Positions 59,914 through 64,000 of a stretch of 64,000 bases of DNA are shown piece after piece; the first letter of the stretch is position 1; each line of letters opens with the position of its first letter. Source of the DNA: Photobacterium indicum (GTDB taxonomy: Bacteria; Pseudomonadota; Gammaproteobacteria; Enterobacterales; Vibrionaceae); NCBI RefSeq assembly GCF_003026215.1, contig NZ_PYOC01000002.1:558001-622000 (forward strand), given 5' to 3'. The notes under the pieces are model-generated. The model was not told where the DNA came from. It saw only the letters and a program-made list of their open reading frames with translations, and searched no databases. The position numbers were made by a program, and so were the translations under genes.

Positions 59914-60342
59914 ATGAGTTTCATACTACATTCACGATTAGCGTCAGATACCACAATCTTAGGTGATTTACCGCTTTGCCAAGTGCTATTGTCTAAAGAA
60001 GCATTAGGGCCATGGTTAATTCTAGTACCGCGCAAAGAAGACTTAACCGAAATTCATCACCTTCCTGAAGATGAGCAGTATCAGCTCATACGTGAATCAA
60101 GCGCGGTTGCTTCGTTATTAGAAAATAACTACCAATCAGATAAAATTAATGTAGGGGCATTAGGTAACCTCGTTCCTCAATTGCATGTACATCACATCGC
60201 ACGTTTTAAGGTTGATGTTGCATGGCCTGGGCCAGTTTGGGGCAATACTGATGGCACACAGCGCGCTGAAGAGCTACAACTCGCATTAGCAGAAGATCTT
60301 CGTACAGAGTTAAACAACATCGCTGGATTTATTTCAGCATAG
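59914..60342 (+). CDS. HIT-family protein
   Basis: A 142-residue histidine-triad protein of the nucleotide hydrolase or transferase superfamily. The triad is in NLVPQLHVHHIARF. The N-terminus MSFILHSRLASDTTILGDLP and the PWLILVPRKEDLTEIH strand are typical of the proteobacterial branch with no assigned substrate. It follows a possible AAGGA site nine bases upstream. It is convergent with feoABC. Confidence 0.9.
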   Translation: MSFILHSRLASDTTILGDLPLCQVLLSKEALGPWLILVPRKEDLTEIHHLPEDEQYQLIRESSAVASLLENNYQSDKINVGALGNLVPQLHVHHIARFKVDVAWPGPVWGNTDGTQRAEELQLALAEDLRTELNNIAGFISA

Positions 60343-60382
60343 CGCTGTCATGATTAGCCGTTTTCAAACGACACGCATTAAA

Positions 60383-60404
60383 AAGGCAACCAATAGGTTG
60401 CCTT
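60383..60404. terminator. Convergent terminator, HIT gene / feoABC
   Basis: AAGGCAACC and GGTTGCCTT around AATA. Flanking T and A runs are short but present on both sides. Confidence 0.7.
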
Positions 60405-60431
60405 CATATTCTGTATCTTATAGAGCAAAGA

Positions 60432-60674
60432 TTAGCGCATAACGGTTACTGATAACTCGTTTGCATCTAAGCATCGATACCAGACTTCTTTTGCTGATTG
60501 GCAGCAGCCATCACTGTCACAACCCACTAGCTCTTGGCCAATAAGTCCTTTACGGATCCATACCGCTAGCATCGCTTCAACCCCATCGGCTGACATCCCA
60601 AAATGAGTCGCTAAGTTGCTACGGCTCGAGCGCCCATGTTGCTCAATATATTGCTTTAACTGTTGAAGAATCAT
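60432..60674 (-). CDS. feoC: FeoC, small regulator or stabiliser of FeoB
   Basis: An 80-residue winged-helix protein. The first about 45 residues are the helix-turn-helix (MILQQLKQYIEQHGRSSRSN). A cysteine cluster follows (C52, C57, C58 and C68), related to the Fe-S or oxygen-sensing loop of enteric FeoC but with different spacing. FeoC protects FeoB from proteolysis or tunes it in relatives. Its ATG overlaps the feoB stop by four bases, so translation is coupled. Confidence 0.93.
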   Translation of the reverse strand: MILQQLKQYIEQHGRSSRSNLATHFGMSADGVEAMLAVWIRKGLIGQELVGCDSDGCCQSAKEVWYRCLDANELSVTVMR

Positions 60675-62944
60675 AATAATGCCAATTCTTTTTGCTGTTT
60701 TTGTCCTTGGTATTTAAACACAATAAACAATCCAACATTAATCAAAACGAAGAAAGCGATCCATCCCATGCTACTTACCGGATGCTCAATGAAATGTGCG
60801 ACTTGGTAGAAAATAGTCGCAAAAGTATATGCTAGCAGCATTGTCCAGCCGGCAATAAATACAGAGAACTTCTGACCAAACTCACGAACATACGCACCCA
60901 TAGCAGCCGCACAAGGCGTGTATAACAAGATGAATATTAAATAAGACATTGCCGCAGCAGAGCTCACGAAATGCGCTTGAATATTACCAAAGATAGACTG
61001 ATCGACTTCTTGCTCTTCAGCCGCAGTACTTAAATCATCTAGCTCGCCAACGGTAATACCAAGGGGATCCGAATAACTAAGATCAGCTAAGTTTGCAGGA
61101 ATTGATGCTACCGCTTCTTGTAAACTACCAAATAAATCATATTCTGCATCTTCATCTGCCGAAGGAGCATACAAGCTGTTTAGCGTACCAACTACTGCTT
61201 CTTTCGCAAAAATACCAGTGATAATGCCAACCGTCGCAGGCCAGTTATCTTCTTTTACACCAATAGGCGAAAGAACAGGAGTTACGATTTGTGCAGCTCT
61301 TGATAGTACTGAATTTTCACTGTCTTCATTGCCGAATGTACCATCAGTACCCAATGAGTTGAAAAAGCTTAGGCAGGCAACAACAACAACAATCGTCTTA
61401 CCCGCACCAAATACAAAACGCTTTAGCTTCTGCCACGTTTTAATGCCGACATTACGCATAGTTGGAAATTCATAATCTGGCATTTCCATAATGAAGCTAT
61501 CGCTTTTACCTGGGTATAGTGTGTAACGAAGCACAACGCCCGTCATTACAGCAGCGAAAATACCCAACACATAAAGACCGAAGACTACGTTTTGACCATT
61601 ATTAGGGAAAAAAGCTGCGGCAAATAAAGCATAAACAGGTAAACGTGCACCACATGACATGAATGGCGCCATTGCCGCTGCAAGTTTACGCTCACGCTCT
61701 TGCTCAAGAGTACGTGTCGCCATAATTGAAGGGACGTTACAGCCAAAGCCTAGCACCAATGGTACAAACGCTTTACCTGGCAAACCAACTTTCTGCATCA
61801 CCTTATCTAGCACAAAAGCAGCACGAGCCATGTAGCCAGAACTTTCAAGTACTGCCAGGAATAAGTACAAACATGCAATAACAGGAATGAAGGTCGCAAC
61901 GGTTTGAACACCGCCACCTACACCATCAGCAATAACCGTCACCAACCAGACAGGTAAATGACCATCTAATAAATAGTGGCCACCATCAACTAAGATCGCA
62001 CCAACACTAATATCGAAGAAATCGATGAATGCACTACCAATATTGATAGAGAACATAAACATCAGATACATTACAACGAAGAAAAATGGGATACCAAATG
62101 CACGGTGTAATAATACAGCATCAATTTTGTCGCTAATGCTTCGGCTTAATTTACCTTCTTGACGACGCACCTTTTGGCAGAGTTGGTGCAAATAGGTATA
62201 ACGCACATCAGCAACTTGAATATCAGGGTCAACTTCAACTAATAATTTATTACGTATATTACATGCTTGGCTTTTATCTGCTTCAGATAAGCCATTAATC
62301 ACTAAGGTATCATTCTCTAATACACGAATAGCTTGAGAACGTGCGTTTAGTTGGCCATTAGAAAATAAACCTTCAAGCTCAGCAATTGCTGATTCAAAAT
62401 GCTTACCATAATCTAAAGCCATGTCACCAACTGCGACACCCTGAGCAAGCATTTTATGTAGGTTCGTTTTGAACGCTTCGACTTGTTTTAAATTATTTGC
62501 AGATAAACATAAAACAGGGCATCCAAGCATTTTTTCTAATGCTTTAACATCCAGAATTTGACGCTGGCGCTGTAACACATCCATTTTATTAAGCACGACC
62601 ACCATTGGGCGCCCTAATTCACGTAATTGCAGTGTCATATACAAACTACGTTCAAGACAAGATGCATCAACCACATTGATGATGACATCGGCAGGTGTCG
62701 TTAATATTGCGCGTGAAGCAATAGCCTCATCTAAACTATTCGCATCATTTGCACTGTCTAGGTTATAGATACCAGGCAAGTCTGTTAATGCAAAATTATC
62801 ACCGGCACATTGGTAGTTACCCGTCTTCTTTTCTACAGTTACACCAGCCCAGTTACCGACTTGCTGCTTTGCACCAGTAAGACCATTAAATAAAGTTGTT
62901 TTACCACTGTTTGGATTACCAACAGTTAAAATATTGTACTTCAT
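60671..62944 (-). CDS. feoB: FeoB, ferrous iron transporter
   Basis: Inner-membrane Fe2+ importer with a cytoplasmic G domain, 757 residues (E. coli 773). G1 is GNPNSGKT at residues 9-16, G3 is LTDLPGIYNL, G4 is LNKMD. The membrane part has the two Gate motifs with conserved cysteines (PLVLGFGCNVPSIMATRT; MAPFMSCGARLPVYALF) and ends with several helices (YLIFILLYTPCAAAMG). Its start overlaps the feoA stop by one base (TAATG). Part of the feoABC operon. Confidence 0.97.
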   Translation of the reverse strand: MKYNILTVGNPNSGKTTLFNGLTGAKQQVGNWAGVTVEKKTGNYQCAGDNFALTDLPGIYNLDSANDANSLDEAIASRAILTTPADVIINVVDASCLERSLYMTLQLRELGRPMVVVLNKMDVLQRQRQILDVKALEKMLGCPVLCLSANNLKQVEAFKTNLHKMLAQGVAVGDMALDYGKHFESAIAELEGLFSNGQLNARSQAIRVLENDTLVINGLSEADKSQACNIRNKLLVEVDPDIQVADVRYTYLHQLCQKVRRQEGKLSRSISDKIDAVLLHRAFGIPFFFVVMYLMFMFSINIGSAFIDFFDISVGAILVDGGHYLLDGHLPVWLVTVIADGVGGGVQTVATFIPVIACLYLFLAVLESSGYMARAAFVLDKVMQKVGLPGKAFVPLVLGFGCNVPSIMATRTLEQERERKLAAAMAPFMSCGARLPVYALFAAAFFPNNGQNVVFGLYVLGIFAAVMTGVVLRYTLYPGKSDSFIMEMPDYEFPTMRNVGIKTWQKLKRFVFGAGKTIVVVVACLSFFNSLGTDGTFGNEDSENSVLSRAAQIVTPVLSPIGVKEDNWPATVGIITGIFAKEAVVGTLNSLYAPSADEDAEYDLFGSLQEAVASIPANLADLSYSDPLGITVGELDDLSTAAEEQEVDQSIFGNIQAHFVSSAAAMSYLIFILLYTPCAAAMGAYVREFGQKFSVFIAGWTMLLAYTFATIFYQVAHFIEHPVSSMGWIAFFVLINVGLFIVFKYQGQKQQKELALL

Positions 62945-63171
62945 TAATGTGCCTCCACTTCAATATCTGCAGCAATTTGCTTACGTAAGGCAATATTAAC
63001 ACCACGAACTCGAACCTGAAGAGGGTCTCCCAGCGGAGCAAAACGCACGACCGTAATTTCAGTGTTAGGCAATAGTCCCATTACCATCAACTTTTTACGG
63101 GTTGCAGTAGGAAGATCAGATAAATGGGTGACAATGCCGCTTTCACCGCACGACAACTCAGACAGTTTCAT
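62944..63171 (-). CDS. feoA: FeoA, SH3-like partner of FeoB
   Basis: A 75-residue cytoplasmic SH3-fold protein required for FeoB function. Conserved strings are GIVTHLSDLPTATRKKLMVMG-type, LLPNTEITVVRFAPLGDPLQV and VRGVNIALRKQIAADIEV. It is the first gene of feoABC and overlaps feoB by one base. The start has only a weak site (GGTAG). FNR-like and weak Fur-like sequences lie upstream. Confidence 0.95.
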   Translation of the reverse strand: MKLSELSCGESGIVTHLSDLPTATRKKLMVMGLLPNTEITVVRFAPLGDPLQVRVRGVNIALRKQIAADIEVEAH

Positions 63172-63186
63172 AGTAAATAACTACCT

Positions 63187-63201
63187 TAATAAGAATTATT
63201 A
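63187..63201 (-). promoter_or_regulatory. Possible Fur-type palindrome before feoA
   Basis: TAATAA-GAA-TTATTA is a 6-3-6 inverted repeat just upstream of feoA. Fur boxes are normally 6-1-6 with GATAAT units, so the fit is poor. Location between the predicted start point and feoA is reasonable for a repressor. Confidence 0.25.
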
Positions 63202-63216
63202 GTATTTCCACTTAAG

Positions 63217-63257
63217 ATCTTACACATTCAGTTGCATTCTATCTTGTTTAAAATCAA
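63217..63257 (-). promoter_or_regulatory. Predicted FNR-dependent promoter of feoABC
   Basis: The FNR-like site TTGTT-TAAA-ATCAA (63244-63257, nine of ten bases) is centred about 41 bases upstream of the start expected from the minus-strand -10-like TAAGAT at 63217-63222. This is class II spacing, and anaerobic activation of feo by FNR is known in enterics. Confidence 0.5.
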
Positions 63258-63350
63258 CATTTACCCACTCACACATGGATTCATTGATTCCAAAAATGAA
63301 GGTTTTAATTTTAGGAAATCTCATACTTCTTTCCAGTATTTTGAATCCAT

Positions 63351-63377
63351 AAAAAAGCGCACTGAGTGCGCTTTTTT
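63351..63377 (-). terminator. Terminator of the M23 peptidase gene
   Basis: AAAAAAGCGCACT and AGTGCGCTTTTTT are perfect 13-base arms around one G, a strong bidirectional terminator. Confidence 0.9.
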
Positions 63378-63408
63378 CAATTACGTAGTAATACTAATCT
63401 AGGCAAGT

Positions 63409-64000
63409 TTAACCAGGCATAACATTCAATAATCTTTGCTTCTCTTCACTCGCTTCTTTCTTAAATACTGAGCGTGCTTTTCCTGCTATAGGTGCAGCTT
63501 GAGGTAAAGGTACTTTCATTGCATTCACTGGGCGATTATTTTTAATCAATTCAAAATGAAGATGTGGACCCGTTGAACGTCCAGTATTGCCACTTAAAGC
63601 AATACGTTCGCCCATTTTTATTCTATCGCCAACTTTGACTAAGCGCTTACTCAAATGCAGATAGCGCGTCATATAATCACGCCCGTGCTTAACGACAATG
63701 TAATTACCAGCTAATCGGTGATATCTTGATTTCACCACAACACCGTCTCCTGCTGACAGTATTGGCGTACCAATAGGCACAGCAAAGTCGGTACCATTGT
63801 GTGGTGAGATCCGCCCTGTTACAGGGTGCTTACGATTAGGGTTAAACGACGAACTAATACGATAACGTTTCGCCGTTGGGTAACGTCGAAGAGCGCGATT
63901 CAAACTTTGGCCATTCACATCATAAAACTGACCATCAGAGTGACGCATTATGAAAACTTCTCGATTACCACTTAAGTAAAAAAGAGCCTTAACATCCCCT
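63409..64000 (-). CDS. M23 murein endopeptidase, MepM/Shy-like (C-terminal part)
   Basis: Zinc-dependent peptidoglycan DD-endopeptidase that cuts peptide cross-links for wall growth. The frame is still open at the right edge: 17 codons precede an internal ATG at 63948 without a stop (DVKALFYLSGNREVFIM), so the true start lies outside the window. The visible 196 or so residues cover FYDVNGQSLNRALRRYPTAK, ISSSFNPNRKHPVTGR and the LytM domain with zinc ligands in HNGTDFA and GPHLHFE. This matches the C-terminal half of MepM (YebA) and vibrio Shy endopeptidases. The full protein likely has an N-terminal membrane anchor and LysM. Confidence 0.92.
   Translation of the reverse strand, partial: GDVKALFYLSGNREVFIMRHSDGQFYDVNGQSLNRALRRYPTAKRYRISSSFNPNRKHPVTGRISPHNGTDFAVPIGTPILSAGDGVVVKSRYHRLAGNYIVVKHGRDYMTRYLHLSKRLVKVGDRIKMGERIALSGNTGRSTGPHLHFELIKNNRPVNAMKVPLPQAAPIAGKARSVFKKEASEEKQRLLNVMPG

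Overview
The window is ordinary chromosomal DNA of a marine gammaproteobacterium in the Vibrionaceae, most likely a Photobacterium. This rests on recalled protein resemblance (CmoAB, MinCDE, FeoC-type feo operon, H-NS, EAL-HDOD protein, lysine-riboswitch NhaC gene) and on gene order, not on a database search. The DNA is moderately AT-rich. I see no rRNA, tRNA, insertion sequence, prophage or CRISPR array. Both ends cut genes: uvrB at the left and an M23 endopeptidase at the right.

Layout. 1-8 kb, minus strand: uvrB (partial), ruvB-ruvA, a chemotaxis receptor lodged between ruvA and ruvC, then ruvC-yebC-aspS. 8-15 kb, plus strand: a yecE gene broken by one in-frame TGA, cmoA-cmoB (tRNA wobble-uridine modification), a three-gene operon (retropepsin-like lipoprotein, inactive transglutaminase with seven membrane helices, ATP-grasp ligase), and a PatB/MalY-type C-S lyase. 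15-24 kb: a lineage-type hypothetical gene, a degenerate short-chain dehydrogenase, adhE with an FNR-type promoter, ychE, a voltage-gated K+ channel with a zinc-ribbon tail, and glpQ. 24-30 kb: cysS, ppiB-lpxH, a TSUP transporter, and an EAL-HDOD protein with ychJ. 30.4-38.3 kb: a 60-residue small protein and the complete histidine operon (hisL leader, hisG-D-C-B-H-A-F-I). 38-42 kb: tdk, an NhaC-type transporter behind a lysine riboswitch, and hns. 42-54 kb: a lytic transglycosylase, ycgL, minCDE, rnd, fadD, an alpha/beta hydrolase, a Slp-family lipoprotein, a small hypothetical, tsaB and yoaA. 54-64 kb: purU, yecM, argS, a diguanylate cyclase, a DUF924 protein, a HIT protein, feoABC and the M23 peptidase.

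How the genes fit together. Regulation is unusually readable. There is a LexA box on ruvAB, a His-codon attenuator on the his operon, a lysine aptamer on the transporter, FNR-like sites with class II spacing on adhE and feoABC, and FadR-like and GlpR-like sites upstream of fadD and glpQ. Several starts are non-ATG (ruvA GTG, hisB GTG, rnd GTG, argS GTG, fadD TTG). The items most worth following are the protease/transglutaminase/ATP-grasp operon, the out-of-frame hexapeptide repeat just past the fadD stop, the yecE nonsense codon, the dehydrogenase that has lost its catalytic residues, and the K+ channel zinc ribbon. Nothing in the window is a clear case of an entirely new system. The operon at 11.2-14.5 kb is the closest: its architecture has been noted by comparative genomics, but I know of no settled function.
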